Origin: Emergencia timonensis
GTDB lineage: Bacteria > Bacillota > Clostridia > Peptostreptococcales > Anaerovoracaceae
DNA length: 64,000 nt
Assembly: GCF_900086585.1 (NCBI RefSeq)
Contig: NZ_FLKM01000009.1
Span: 1,612,001-1,676,000 of the forward strand
Reading direction: 5' to 3'
Part shown: positions 25,134 through 35,400 of the stretch, one piece after another
How positions within the stretch are numbered: the first letter of the stretch is position 1
How the letters are laid out: the number at the start of each line of letters is the position of its first letter
The notes under the pieces: generated by a model
What the model saw: the letters and a program-made list of their open reading frames with translations, nothing else
Told to the model about the DNA's origin: nothing
Database searches by the model: none
Made by a program: the position numbers and the translations under genes

Positions 25134-26888
25134 ATGGGCTTTTCTTTTTCGAATTCTACAATTGAAAATTTGAAAAACCAGATAAACATTATCGATGTAG
25201 TCGGACGGGTTGTCCCGCTGAAGAGGGCTGGCAGCAACTATAAAGGTGTTTGTCCATTTCATAATGAAAAGACACCTTCTTTTGTTGTTTCTGAACAAAA
25301 ACAAATTTTTACCTGCTTTGGCTGCGGGGCTACTGGCGACGCCATCGAATTTGCCAAACGATATTATAACTTGGACTTCTCTGAGGCAGTAGAAAAACTG
25401 GCGGGTGAATATGGCATTTCTTTGGAGAAAAACACCTTTCACGACAATAGAGAAATCTATTACAAGGTTAACAAGCTGGCCGCAAACTTTTTCTATAAAG
25501 CTTTTACGGAAAAAGCCAACAAAGGTTATGCTTATATGAAGCGTCGAGACATTTCACCAGCAATCCTCAAAAAGTTCGGTATCGGTTACGCCGATGCACA
25601 GTGGGACAGCCTGTATAAATATCTGCTGTCACAGGGTGTTGACAAGAAAATCATGCTGGAACTGGGACTGGTATCAGAGAGCAAAGGCAAATATTATGAC
25701 AAATTTAGAAATCGCGTGATTTTCCCCATCATCAATACCAGCGGCAAAGTCATCGGTTTTGGCGGCAGGGCAATTGACGCAGAGGATAATCCAAAGTACC
25801 TGAATTCAGCTGAAAGCAAAATCTTCCAGAAGAAATACAATCTTTACGGCCTGAACATTTCCAGGCAGAGCGTAGGAAAAGAGGGATTCATCATATTGGT
25901 GGAAGGGTATATGGATACCATCGCCCTTTATCAGAGCGGCATTGAGAATGTGGCAGCCTCCCTTGGAACTGCCCTGACAGAAAATCAAGCCAAATTGATC
26001 AAACGTTATACGAAAGATGTAATTTTGTCCTATGATGCTGACGGCGCCGGCAGAGCTGCCGCTCTCAGAGGTTTGGACATTCTGCGAAAAGAAGAGTGCA
26101 AAGTCAAGGTCCTGCATGTAACTGACGGAAAGGACCCTGATGAGTACATAAAGAAAAACGGCAAACAGGCATTTCTCAAACTGGTCGAAAATGCGCTCCC
26201 TTATGGCGATTATAAACTGGAATCAGCGAAAAAAGGCTTTGATTTATCGAAAGATGAAGACAAAATTGATTATATAAAAAAGGCCACGGATATAATAAGA
26301 CAGTTAAGTCCTGTAGAACAGGAAATTTATATAAAAAAAACTGCAAAAGATTTGAAGATTGCCGAAGGTGCGATTAGAATGGAACTTTTAGGCAATGATA
26401 GTACTGAAAAAGCTTCATTTACTCCTGTTCGTGAGGAAAAAGAAGAAGTTTTGAATTCTGAAATCACACCGATTGAAAGGACTTTGCTGAAGGTAATGCT
26501 GACTGACGAATCATATATCAGCAGAATATCTGATTTTCCACAGATTCTGGAAAGTGATTTTGCCATTAAAATATTTGAAATACTAAAAGAAGAATACCTG
26601 AAAAATCAATTTATTGATTTGAACAAAATCATGGACGGCCTGACAAGTGAAGGCGCCGCCTGTCTTCAGGAAATTGTAGATGATGTAATCGTAGGAGGCA
26701 ATGAAGAACAAGTATTCAACGATTGTATCAGAACCTGGAAAGACAAAAACTTAGCAAAAGAAGAACAGCGACTGATTAGCTTATTGTCTATGGCAGATGA
26801 GGAAGATAATCAGGAAAGAATAAGAGAACTGACAGATCAGTTAATGAAAGTGCAAAAAGAACGAAAAACCAATAGTAGGGGGATATAG
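25134..26888 (+). CDS. dnaG: DNA primase
   Basis: DnaG makes RNA primers for replication. Start 25134 is preferred (AGGAGA 7 nt upstream, MGFSFSNSTIENLK aligning with family N-termini); an in-frame GTG at 25092 is possible. In the 584-residue protein the CHC2 zinc finger is Cys40, His43, Cys61 and Cys64. The TOPRIM core has VEGYMD and SYDADGAGRAA. The C-terminal region (about 430-584) is the DnaB-helicase-interacting helical part. It is followed 2 bp later by rpoD, the conserved macromolecular-synthesis pairing. Confidence 0.96.
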   Translation: MGFSFSNSTIENLKNQINIIDVVGRVVPLKRAGSNYKGVCPFHNEKTPSFVVSEQKQIFTCFGCGATGDAIEFAKRYYNLDFSEAVEKLAGEYGISLEKNTFHDNREIYYKVNKLAANFFYKAFTEKANKGYAYMKRRDISPAILKKFGIGYADAQWDSLYKYLLSQGVDKKIMLELGLVSESKGKYYDKFRNRVIFPIINTSGKVIGFGGRAIDAEDNPKYLNSAESKIFQKKYNLYGLNISRQSVGKEGFIILVEGYMDTIALYQSGIENVAASLGTALTENQAKLIKRYTKDVILSYDADGAGRAAALRGLDILRKEECKVKVLHVTDGKDPDEYIKKNGKQAFLKLVENALPYGDYKLESAKKGFDLSKDEDKIDYIKKATDIIRQLSPVEQEIYIKKTAKDLKIAEGAIRMELLGNDSTEKASFTPVREEKEEVLNSEITPIERTLLKVMLTDESYISRISDFPQILESDFAIKIFEILKEEYLKNQFIDLNKIMDGLTSEGAACLQEIVDDVIVGGNEEQVFNDCIRTWKDKNLAKEEQRLISLLSMADEEDNQERIRELTDQLMKVQKERKTNSRGI

Positions 26889-26889
26889 A

Positions 26890-28083
26890 ATGAGCACAGA
26901 TGGAAAAAAAGAAGTTAACAATTTAAATGAAGCATTTGCCAACATGACTCCTGATCAGATCAAGAAAGAGTTGATTACACAGCTTGCCAAGAAAGCGAAA
27001 ACAAAGAAAAATGTTTTAACTTATACGGATATGGCTGATTATCTCGATGCTTTTGATTTGGACAAGAATGTCGTTGACGAAATCTACGAATCACTTCTCG
27101 CAAAAGACATAGAAATTGCCAGTGAAACTGAACCTGAAGATTTTGCCAGCATTTTAGATGGCGACGACGATGACTTGGATGCAAATGAAGACGACGGCAT
27201 CGTCGTTACAGAATCCGGAGAAATCGATATCGAGGCGACTCTGCCAAAGGGTATCGCAGTTGACGACCCAGTGAGAATGTATCTAAAAGAAATCGGAAAA
27301 GTTCCTCTACTAAGCGCTGACGAAGAAATTTTACTTGCACAGAAGATGGAAGCCGGCGACGAAGAAGCAAAGAAAAAGCTCTGTGAGGCAAACTTGAGAT
27401 TGGTTGTCAGCATAGCGAAAAGATATGTAGGCAGAGGGATGCTCTTTTTAGACTTGATTCAGGAAGGAAATTTAGGACTGATCAAAGCCGTCGATAAATT
27501 CGACTACAGAAAAGGATACAAGTTCTCAACCTACGCCACTTGGTGGATTAGGCAGGCCATTACCAGGTCCATCGCAGACCAGGCGAGGACGATCAGAATC
27601 CCTGTGCATATGGTAGAGACGATTAATAAGCTGATTCGCGTTTCCAGACAGTTGCTGCAGACGTATGGAAGAGAGCCGACGCCGGAAGAAATTGCTAAGG
27701 AAATGGGCATTTCTGTAGATAAGGTGAGGGAGATTCAGAAAATCGCTCAGGAACCGGTTTCTTTAGAAACGCCTATAGGCGAAGAAGAAGACAGTCATCT
27801 TGGAGACTTTATTCCAGACGACGATGTTCCTGCACCGGCAGAGGCTGCCGCATTCTCTATGTTAAAGGAGCAGCTGGTAGAAGTGCTGGATACTTTGACC
27901 GAGAGAGAACAGAAGGTTTTGAAGCTGCGGTTTGGTCTTGAGGACGGGCGTTCCAGAACGCTTGAGGAAGTAGGCAAAGAATTCGACGTAACAAGAGAGA
28001 GAATCAGGCAGATTGAAGCGAAAGCACTTCGAAAACTTAGACATCCGAGCAGAAGCAAAAAGTTGAAGGATTATTTGGAGTAA
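26890..28083 (+). CDS. rpoD: Primary sigma factor RpoD (SigA)
   Basis: The 397-residue housekeeping sigma factor has region 1.1 at the acidic N-terminus, region 1.2 (DPVRMYLKEIGKVPLL) and region 2 (ANLRLVVSIAKRYVGRGMLFLDLIQEGNLGLIKAVDKFDY...FSTYATWWIRQAITR), which recognises the -10 box. Region 3 follows, then region 4 with LRFGLEDGRSRTLEEVGKEFDVTRERIRQIEAKALRKLRHP for the -35 box. Length is as in other Clostridia. It begins 2 bp after dnaG. Its extended -10 recognition in region 3.0 bears on the TGnTATAAT boxes carried by repeats in this window. Confidence 0.97.
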   Translation: MSTDGKKEVNNLNEAFANMTPDQIKKELITQLAKKAKTKKNVLTYTDMADYLDAFDLDKNVVDEIYESLLAKDIEIASETEPEDFASILDGDDDDLDANEDDGIVVTESGEIDIEATLPKGIAVDDPVRMYLKEIGKVPLLSADEEILLAQKMEAGDEEAKKKLCEANLRLVVSIAKRYVGRGMLFLDLIQEGNLGLIKAVDKFDYRKGYKFSTYATWWIRQAITRSIADQARTIRIPVHMVETINKLIRVSRQLLQTYGREPTPEEIAKEMGISVDKVREIQKIAQEPVSLETPIGEEEDSHLGDFIPDDDVPAPAEAAAFSMLKEQLVEVLDTLTEREQKVLKLRFGLEDGRSRTLEEVGKEFDVTRERIRQIEAKALRKLRHPSRSKKLKDYLE

Positions 28084-28088
28084 TTTTG

Positions 28089-28820
28089 ATGAAGCTTAGT
28101 GAAAGATTACAATTGATCGCTGATGAAATCAATAAAGGAGAAACCATGGCCGACATTGGTACTGACCATGGTTTTTTGCCGTTATACCTGCTTGAAACAG
28201 GCAAATGTCCCCATGTAGTGATGGCGGACATCAGTTCGGGATCTTTAAAAAAAGCGGAAGACAACTGCAGGGCACTTCATCCTGAGCGAGAGTATAATCT
28301 GCGTCTGGGCAACGGCATCGACGTTTTGCAAGACGGCGAAGTCGATGTGGTAGTGATCGCAGGCATGGGAGGACTTCTGATCGCAGATATTCTGGAATGG
28401 AATCTGGCAAAAAGTCGTTCCATCAAGCGGTACATCCTGCAGCCGAGAAATCATGTGGGCAGACTGAGACATTGGCTCGCTGATAACGGGTTTCTTATTA
28501 CAAAAGAAAGTTTAGTGAGGGAAGGAAAATTTATCTGCGAAATTTTGACAGTTAACAGCGGATTTCCCCAATCAAAAGAAGCAGCGCCGTACTCGGCTGC
28601 CTTCGATTATCCCGACAGTCTTTTGACCTTCCGAAACCATTTGACGAAAGAATACTTAGAAAGAAAACTGGAAATTGAAGAGAAAATATATAAAAATATT
28701 TCTGCGCACAGCAAGTCTGTAGAAACTGAGACAATCAGCTGCAGGGAAAGAATCAATCGATTGGAGCACTTGCTGGAAAAATTATATGACGAAAACCATG
28801 GCGCAGAAGCAAGCCTGTAG
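28089..28820 (+). CDS. trmK: tRNA (adenine22-N1)-methyltransferase TrmK
   Basis: TrmK methylates N1 of A22 in the D-loop of tRNA using S-adenosylmethionine. The 243-residue protein has the SAM motif ADIGTDHGFLPLYLL near residue 20, VMADIS and the VVIAGMGGLLI motif. ATG at 28089 is used (a TTG one codon earlier is in frame). It sits 5 bp after rpoD, followed by the Nif3-like gene. The sigA-trmK-nif3 (yqfN-yqfO) order is conserved in Firmicutes. Confidence 0.93.
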   Translation: MKLSERLQLIADEINKGETMADIGTDHGFLPLYLLETGKCPHVVMADISSGSLKKAEDNCRALHPEREYNLRLGNGIDVLQDGEVDVVVIAGMGGLLIADILEWNLAKSRSIKRYILQPRNHVGRLRHWLADNGFLITKESLVREGKFICEILTVNSGFPQSKEAAPYSAAFDYPDSLLTFRNHLTKEYLERKLEIEEKIYKNISAHSKSVETETISCRERINRLEHLLEKLYDENHGAEASL

Positions 28821-28830
28821 GAGAAAGAAA

Positions 28831-29607
28831 ATGAAAAAGAATGAATTAATTAAAACAATCGAAGCTTTCTGTCCCTCTGCAACAGCAGAAGACTGGGATA
28901 ACTGCGGTTTCCAGGTGAATTGCGGAAAAGAAGAGATTGCATGTGTGTTAGTTTCATTGGAGGTGACCAACGAAATTATTGACGAGGCTATAGAAGAGGG
29001 TGCGGATTTTATTCTCACTCATCATCCGCTGCTGTTCCAAGGTATCAAGAAGATAGACAATAACGATGTAATTGGAAACTATATTATTCGTTTAATTCAG
29101 AATCAGATTTCAGTTTACTCCTGCCATACAAGCTTTGATAAGCTGCCGGGAGGCAACAATGACTATATTGGAACACTGTTAGAGCTTTCCAACGTCAGAC
29201 CCTTCGACAATGATAACGGGTTCTGCCGAAAAGGGAACACGCTCTTCGAAACCACTTTTATTGAAGTGGTGCATAAGGCAGCTGAATGCTTTGATATCGA
29301 CGAAAAATACTTTAAGTGCGTAGGGGATCTGACCACGGCCATCGATACCATCGGTTGGTGCAGCGGTGCAGGCAGCGACTTCATAAAAGCGGCGGCGGCA
29401 GAAGGCTGCGACCTCTATATTACTGGCGATCTCAAGTATCATGAAGCGCAGTTGGCAAAGGAGATGGGCATTTGTATTCTCGATGCGGGTCATTATGGCA
29501 GCGAAAAAATCTTTGCAGAAAATATGGCCGATTTCTTACGGTCGGGCTGCAAAGATGATGAGATAGAAATATTGGAATCCATGACAGATATCAATCCGTT
29601 TATATAA
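28831..29607 (+). CDS. Nif3-like dinuclear metal-centre protein
   Basis: The 258-residue protein belongs to the Nif3/YqfO family, hexameric toroids with two metal ions per subunit. Motifs are ADFILTHHPLLFQG, VYSCHTSFDKLPGGNND and, at the C-terminal half, YITGDLKYHEAQLAKEMGICILDAGHYGSE, with the metal-binding histidines. GTP cyclohydrolase type-I-like activity has been suggested for some members, but the role is unsettled. Start at 28831 follows TAGGAGA; a longer frame from 28786 would overlap trmK more. It is the last gene of the operon, followed by rnpB. Confidence 0.92.
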   Translation: MKKNELIKTIEAFCPSATAEDWDNCGFQVNCGKEEIACVLVSLEVTNEIIDEAIEEGADFILTHHPLLFQGIKKIDNNDVIGNYIIRLIQNQISVYSCHTSFDKLPGGNNDYIGTLLELSNVRPFDNDNGFCRKGNTLFETTFIEVVHKAAECFDIDEKYFKCVGDLTTAIDTIGWCSGAGSDFIKAAAAEGCDLYITGDLKYHEAQLAKEMGICILDAGHYGSEKIFAENMADFLRSGCKDDEIEILESMTDINPFI

Positions 29608-29650
29608 AATAGTGGATTTTTTTTCTGAACTATGATAAAATTACATGGTT

Positions 29651-29995
29651 ATGGGTAAGCCAGACAATCGCGTGCAGAGATGCATGAGGAAAGTCCGGGC
29701 TCCGCAGGGCAAGGATGCCGGATAACGTCCGGCGTAGGTAACTATAGGGAAAGTGCAACAGAAACATTCCGCCGAAACGGGTAATGCCGTGGTAAGGTTG
29801 AAATGGTGAGGTAAGAGCTCACCGGCGTCATGGAGACATGACGGCCGTGTAAACCCCATCCGGAGCAAGGCCAAAATGGGCACAAAAGGTGGCTGCCCGT
29901 CACCGCCCGAGAGGTAGGCCGCATGAGCGTGCAGTAATGTTACGCCATAGATAGATGATTGTCTAATACAGAACCCGGCTTATAGGCTTGCCCAT
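29651..29995 (+). ncRNA. rnpB: RNase P RNA, class A
   Basis: The RNA subunit of RNase P matures the 5' ends of tRNAs. ATGGGTAAGCC at the 5' end pairs with GGCTTGCCCAT at the 3' end (P1). The universally conserved GAGGAAAGTCCGGGCTCC, the CR IV segment (ATAGATAGATGATTG) and the 3' element ACAGAACCCGGCTTATA are all present in order. The size, about 345 nt, fits. A short GC hairpin (TAACGCC-tc-GGCGTTA, 30001-30017) follows and may act in termination, though its U tract is poor. Confidence 0.97.
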
Positions 29996-30067
29996 ACTAC
30001 TTTAACGCCTCGGCGTTAGTCATATAAAGGAAAATTTAAACAATAAAAAAGGAAGTGAGGTTTGCGG

Positions 30068-31459
30068 ATGACGACAGAAATTGACGACAAAGACAAAAAC
30101 AATAAATTACAGAATGACAACGAAGCAGATAAAATGGGGACCGCCCCGGTCGGCAAACTCCTCGCATCTATGGCTTGGCCAGCGATTCTGTCTATGACTA
30201 TCAATGCGCTTTATAACGTAGTGGACAGTATGTTTGTAGCTATGGTCAGTCAGAAAGCGCTGACTTCAGTGTCCCTAGTACTGCCGATTCAACTGTTGAT
30301 GATTTCTCTTGCAATCGGAAGCGGTGTCGGTGTCAACTCTCTGATATCGCGGAGGCTTGGCGCTAAACGTTTTGACGAAGCTGATAAAGCAGCTGGAACC
30401 AGTATTCGAATTGGACTCTTTAACTTTATTATCTTCGCCTGTGTAGGCATTTTCCTAGCGAAGCCATTTATGCAATTATATACCGATGACCAGGAGATCT
30501 TTGATGGTGGTGTGACTTATCTGAAAATCATCACGATCTTTTGTTTTTTCAGCATGGTAGAGGTACAGCTGGAGAAAGTACTACAGGCCACTGGCAATAT
30601 GATCGCGCCGATGATTATCAGCCTCAGCGGTGCAGTGACAAATTTGATACTTGACCCGATTTTAATTTTCGGTCTGTTCGGTGCTCCAAAGCTGGGAATC
30701 GCAGGAGCAGCCATTGCTACGGTAACTGGTCAGGCAGTAGCTTTATGTGTAGCGATTTTCATGGTGTTTAAAAAAGAGCACGACGTAAAAATACAACTGA
30801 AAGGATTTAAGATGGACTGGAAGGTTGTAAAAGATATTTACGGCGTTGGACTTCCTTCTATCATTATGCAGTCCATCGGTTCCGTCATGCTCCTCGGCTA
30901 CAATGCAATCCTGGTAGCTTCACCGACAGCTGTGGCAGTGCTAGGCGTATATTTCAAACTGCAGTCGTTTATATTCATGCCTGTATTTGGTCTCAATCAG
31001 GGAGCCATGCCGATTATGGGATATAATTTCGGAGCCAAGAACAGAAAAAGGCTGATGCTGGTTTACAAGAATTCACTGATTACGGCAATCGTAATCATGA
31101 CCATTGGTACGATTCTTTTTCAGGCTTTTCCGGGCGTCTTCCTAAAGATGTTCAGCGCAGATGCCCAGATGATGGAAATGGGTGTGCCTGCTCTAAGAAT
31201 CATCAGCATCTGTTTTATTCCGGCCGCTTTCGGAATTATGACATCTACCCTGTTTCAAGGAACGGGACACGGTGTATATAGTCTAATGGGATCATTGATC
31301 AGACAGCTTATTGGAATTCTGCCGCTAGCATATATTATCTATCATATGGCTGGAATTACAGCATCCTGGGCATCTTTCCCATTGGCTGAAATTATCGGAT
31401 TAATTTATTCAGCTGTGATGCTGAAGGTGTTATACCAAAAAGAAATAAAGACCTTGTAG
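30068..31459 (+). CDS. MATE-family efflux transporter
   Basis: The 463-residue protein has twelve predicted membrane helices and the MATE pattern: MAWPAILSMTINALYNVVDSMFVAMVSQKALTSVSLVLPIQ, later SLSGAVTNLILDPILIFGLFGAPKLGIAGAAIATVTGQ, and GLNQGAMPIMGYNFGAKN at the second half-repeat. Members exchange drugs or metabolites for Na+ or H+. ATG at 30068 follows GAGG by 7 nt; a TTG at 30062 is an alternative. It stands between rnpB and the convergent Cys-cluster gene. Substrate unknown. Confidence 0.93.
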   Translation: MTTEIDDKDKNNKLQNDNEADKMGTAPVGKLLASMAWPAILSMTINALYNVVDSMFVAMVSQKALTSVSLVLPIQLLMISLAIGSGVGVNSLISRRLGAKRFDEADKAAGTSIRIGLFNFIIFACVGIFLAKPFMQLYTDDQEIFDGGVTYLKIITIFCFFSMVEVQLEKVLQATGNMIAPMIISLSGAVTNLILDPILIFGLFGAPKLGIAGAAIATVTGQAVALCVAIFMVFKKEHDVKIQLKGFKMDWKVVKDIYGVGLPSIIMQSIGSVMLLGYNAILVASPTAVAVLGVYFKLQSFIFMPVFGLNQGAMPIMGYNFGAKNRKRLMLVYKNSLITAIVIMTIGTILFQAFPGVFLKMFSADAQMMEMGVPALRIISICFIPAAFGIMTSTLFQGTGHGVYSLMGSLIRQLIGILPLAYIIYHMAGITASWASFPLAEIIGLIYSAVMLKVLYQKEIKTL

Positions 31460-31996
31460 TCACTCTTCAAGGTCTCTATCTTTTGAATCTTGTTTTACAA
31501 GATCATAAATCAAAGGATCTCTGATCAAATGTTTCCAACATGTATATGTGGCTTGGATAAATTTGGGATCCAGAGGGAATTCTTCCTCGATGAGAGGGCA
31601 TTCATAGGGGAGCGCTGTGTCGTTCCACACGAGGGATAATACTTCGTTATCATCAATATGAGGGGTCAAAGGAAAGGTTCTGCATTGCATGGGCCTTTTT
31701 TCTCTAGGACAGATTGGCGGCGTCTTACAGCGTACGAAGTAGACCTTCCCTTTCCACGAGTCAGGAAAATCAAAATCTTCCGCTTTTTCGCTGCTCCAGT
31801 GAAGCCAGCTCTCATCGTGCAGATGCAGTTTATCTTCTCCCGGAAGCAGATAGATTCCCAAATCCTCATCATCATTGCCGCAGTTGCAGCAGGCCGCATT
31901 GCAGAGGTTCCCGCAGTCAAAGGGGACGGGGGATACTAGATCCAATAGTCTGTATATTGCTTGATAGGTGCTTTTTCTGATAGTGCTTTTTATCAT
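31460..31996 (-). CDS. Small Cys-cluster protein, YkgJ-like
   Basis: The 178-residue protein has an N-terminal cluster FDCGNLCNAACCNCG and later RCKTPPICPREKRPMQCRTFPLTPH, spacing typical of YkgJ-like zinc or iron-sulfur proteins (CxxC...CR.FP). The start at 31996 (MIKSTIRKSTYQ) is taken because AAGGA lies upstream. The frame stays open for another 400 bp, but only through the type A repeats, whose 90-bp period equals 30 codons. It converges with the MATE gene. Function unknown; a metal-binding or redox role is inferred. Confidence 0.8.
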   Translation of the reverse strand: MIKSTIRKSTYQAIYRLLDLVSPVPFDCGNLCNAACCNCGNDDEDLGIYLLPGEDKLHLHDESWLHWSSEKAEDFDFPDSWKGKVYFVRCKTPPICPREKRPMQCRTFPLTPHIDDNEVLSLVWNDTALPYECPLIEEEFPLDPKFIQATYTCWKHLIRDPLIYDLVKQDSKDRDLEE

Positions 31997-32029
31997 TTTA
32001 TGCTGATTCCTTTCTTGTGACAAGGTAAT

Positions 32030-32393
32030 TATACCACATGCATACCGCTGAAAATGGAATTGAAGCATGTGATTCAATAGTTCTTTCCTTTCGACAACGT
32101 CGGAAGATCGTGGAACTATTATACCACATGCATACCGCTGAAAATGGAATCGAAGCATGTGATTCAATAGTTCTTTCCTTTCGACAACGTCGGAAGATCG
32201 TGGAACTATTATACCACATGCATACCGCTGAAAATGGAATCGAAGCATGTGATTCAATAGTTCTTTCCTTTCGACAACGTCGGAAGATCGTGGAACTATT
32301 ATACCACATGCATACCGCTGGAATGGAATCGAAGCATGTGATTCAATAGTTCTTTCCTTTCGACAACGTCGGAAGATCGTGGAACTATTATAC
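32030..32393 (-). repeat. Tandem array of four type A 90-bp two-hairpin repeats
   Basis: Four copies repeat with periods of 90, 90 and 89 bp and are nearly identical. The last has a 1-bp deletion, and one copy differs by a single C/T change near its second hairpin. On the minus strand each reads (TG)GTATAATAGTTCC, inner hairpin CGAC-gtt-GTCG, GAACTATT closing AATAGTTC, then CACATGC...GCATGTG as the second hairpin, running into the next TGGTATAAT. All boxes point toward the Cys-cluster gene at 31996. The plan matches the 6.9 and 46.9 kb arrays although stem sequences differ. The interval 32394-32494 before the activase gene is AT-rich, with no other feature seen. Confidence 0.92.
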
Positions 32394-32494
32394 AATAAAA
32401 AGCAAATATATAGTGAAAAAACATAAAAATAGTGTTAAAATAAACAGGTTATTGGATTAACGGATTTCATGGAAAATTAATTAAGAGGTAAACG

Positions 32495-35400
32495 ATGAAA
32501 CTAGGAATTGATATTGGTTCAACTACAGTCAAACTTGTATTGCTGGACAATAATGATTCGATTGTATTTTCAAGATACGAACGTCATATGTCCAATGTGT
32601 TTGACAAAGTCAAAGAATTAATTGAAGATATGTACAGAGAATATGGAGATATAAGCATCAGGCCGGTTATCACTGGTTCTGGCGGTTTATCTCTGGCAAA
32701 GCTTCTCGGCATTCACTTTGAGCAAGAGGTCATCTCCTGCAGTAAAGCGGTAGAAGTTTTAATTCCCGAAACTGATGTCGCTATAGAATTGGGCGGAGAA
32801 GACGCAAAGATTACGTTCTATGGCGCTACGATAGAACAGAGAATGAACGGTACCTGTGCAGGCGGTACGGGCGCTTTTATTGACCAGATGGCGGTATTGC
32901 TGAATACGGATGCCGGCGGTCTCAATGAGGCGGCAAAGCTGGAAAAAATGATTTATCCCATCGCTGCCCGCTGCGGTGTCTTCGCCAAAACAGACATTCA
33001 GCCGCTAATCAACGACGGCGCAGCGATTGAGGACTTATCGGCTTCAATTTTTCAGGCTGTAGTCAATCAGACCATCAGCGGTCTTGCCTGTGGTCATACC
33101 ATCAAAGGGAAAGTGGCATTCCTCGGCGGCCCGTTGTCTTTCTTGTCAGAGCTGCGAAAAAGATTTATTGAAACATTGGAATTAACGCCGGATGAGGTCA
33201 TTTTTCCGGAAGATTCCAAATATTTTGTTGCCATCGGCGCCGCCATGTTGGCAGATCATCGAGAAAGAGTTTCTTTAAAGACGATTGTAGACAGAATGCA
33301 GAACGCTGACCAAGGGCAAATGGCAGAAACAAAACACATCGAACCTCTGTTTAAAGATAAAGAAGAATTCAATGCCTTTATGATGCGTCACAATCAGCAT
33401 AAGATCAGAAGGAAAGATATTCGCAAAGCAAAAGAAGAGACTTTCCTCGGTATTGACGCTGGTTCTACGACTACAAAGGCGACATTAATAGACAGTGAAA
33501 AGAATTTACTCTATTCTTTCTACAGGAGCAACGAGGGAAATCCGGTGGAAGCGACGAGAACGATGCTGAAAGAGTTATATTCACAGCTGCCTGATAATGC
33601 GGTCATTGCCAATACCTGTGTCACGGGATATGGGGAAGGTTTAATTAAGGCTGCCTTCAAGGCGGATTTGGGCGAAATTGAGACCATGGCGCACTACAAA
33701 GCGGCAGAAGCCTTTTTGCCAGGAGTAGACTTCATTCTCGATATCGGCGGTCAGGATATGAAGTGCATGAAGATCAAGGATAATGCAATCTACAACATCA
33801 TGCTCAACGAGGCCTGCTCCTCAGGCTGTGGTTCGTTTTTAGAAACCTATGCGAAGTCAGTCAATCTGGACCCAGATGCCTTTGCTGAAGAAGCCCTCTT
33901 TGCTGATAACCCCGTAGATTTGGGAACGAGATGCACGGTGTTTATGAATTCCAAGGTTAAGCAGGCACAGAAAGAAGGCGCGTCCATCGGTGATATTTCC
34001 GCCGGACTTTCCTATTCAGTCATCAAAAATGCCCTATACAAAGTAATTAAGCTTCGCAATACAGATGAAGCTGGTGACAAGATTGTCGTGCAGGGCGGAA
34101 CATTTATGAATAACGCCGTCCTCAGAAGTATTGAAAAGATTATCGGAAAGAATGTAGTCAGACCCGATATTGCAGGTCTCATGGGCGCATACGGTTCCGC
34201 TTTGATCGCCATGGAGAACTACGTAGAAGGGACAGAATCTTCTATTCTGACCCGAGAAGAACTGGACGATTTTTCTGTAGAACATACCAATGGAAGATGC
34301 AACGGCTGTGAGAACCGCTGCATTCTGACCATCAATAAGTTCAGCGACGGATCAAAATTTGTCACGGGAAACAGGTGTGAAAAAGGGGCGGGCGGCGCAC
34401 AGCATGCCAATAAGCTGCCTAATCTCTATGAATATAAATTCCAGAGACTGTTTGGTTACAAGCCGATTTCTGATTTTGATGCGACAAGAGGAACTGTGGC
34501 CATCCCCAGGGTGCTGAACATGTACGAGGATTATCCTTTTTGGTTCACGTTCTTTACAGAGCTGAAGTTCAGAGTGGTATTATCGCCGCCATCCAGCAAG
34601 GCGATTTACGAGATGGGTATGGAGACCATCGCTTCTGATACAGCCTGCTACCCGGCGAAGCTGGTCCACGGTCATATCAAGTGGCTGGTAGACAACGGAG
34701 AACAGTGGATTTTCTATCCTTGTCTGAACTACGAAAGAAACGAAGATCCTTCGGCCCCTAACCACTACAATTGCCCTATTGTCGCTACATACCCCGAGGT
34801 CATAAAGAATAACATGGATGATCTTTTCCAGGATAATCTGGTAAGATTTTCGCAGCCGTTCCTGCCATATGACAATGACCTGAGGTTGGCGGACGTTCTG
34901 ACAAAGGATTTAAAGCCGAACCATATTTCTAAAGAAGAAATCATGCGGGCTGTATCCAAGGCGAGAAAAGAGCAGATCAGATTCAAAAACGATATTAAAA
35001 AGCAGGGAGAATATGCGCTGAAATATGCCAGATCACACGACAAGAAGTGTATCGTTCTTTCCGGCAGACCGTATCACTTGGATCCGGAGATCAACCACGG
35101 CATCGACAAGCTGATCAATTCCTTCGACATGGTCGTTCTGACGGAGGATTCTGTGGCACATATGGGTATACTGGAGAGGCCGATTCGTGTTCTGGATCAA
35201 TGGGTTTACCACTCCAGACTTTATAAGGCCGCAGAATTTGTAGGAACCTGTGACGATGTTGAACTGATACAGCTCAACTCCTTTGGCTGCGGACTGGATG
35301 CGGTGACTACCGATCAGGTGGAAGAGATCTGTCGGAGCCACAACAAGTTATATACCGTTTTAAAAATAGATGAAGGCTCCAATTTAGGGGCGGCTAAGAT

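Noticed and set aside
29641..29924. Minus-strand reading frames within 29.64-29.92 kb
   Set aside because: The region is RNase P RNA on the plus strand, with all conserved elements in place.
32030..32393. CRISPR array
   Set aside because: Four tandem near-identical copies looked array-like, but there are no unique spacers: the whole 90-bp unit repeats. No cas genes are present.
31997..32395. N-terminal extension of the Cys-cluster protein encoding four 30-residue repeats
   Set aside because: The frame is open only because the DNA repeat is 90 bp, a multiple of three. Two other frames through the array are open for the same reason. A ribosome-site-like AAGGA precedes 31996, and the protein aligns from there as a normal Cys-cluster protein.
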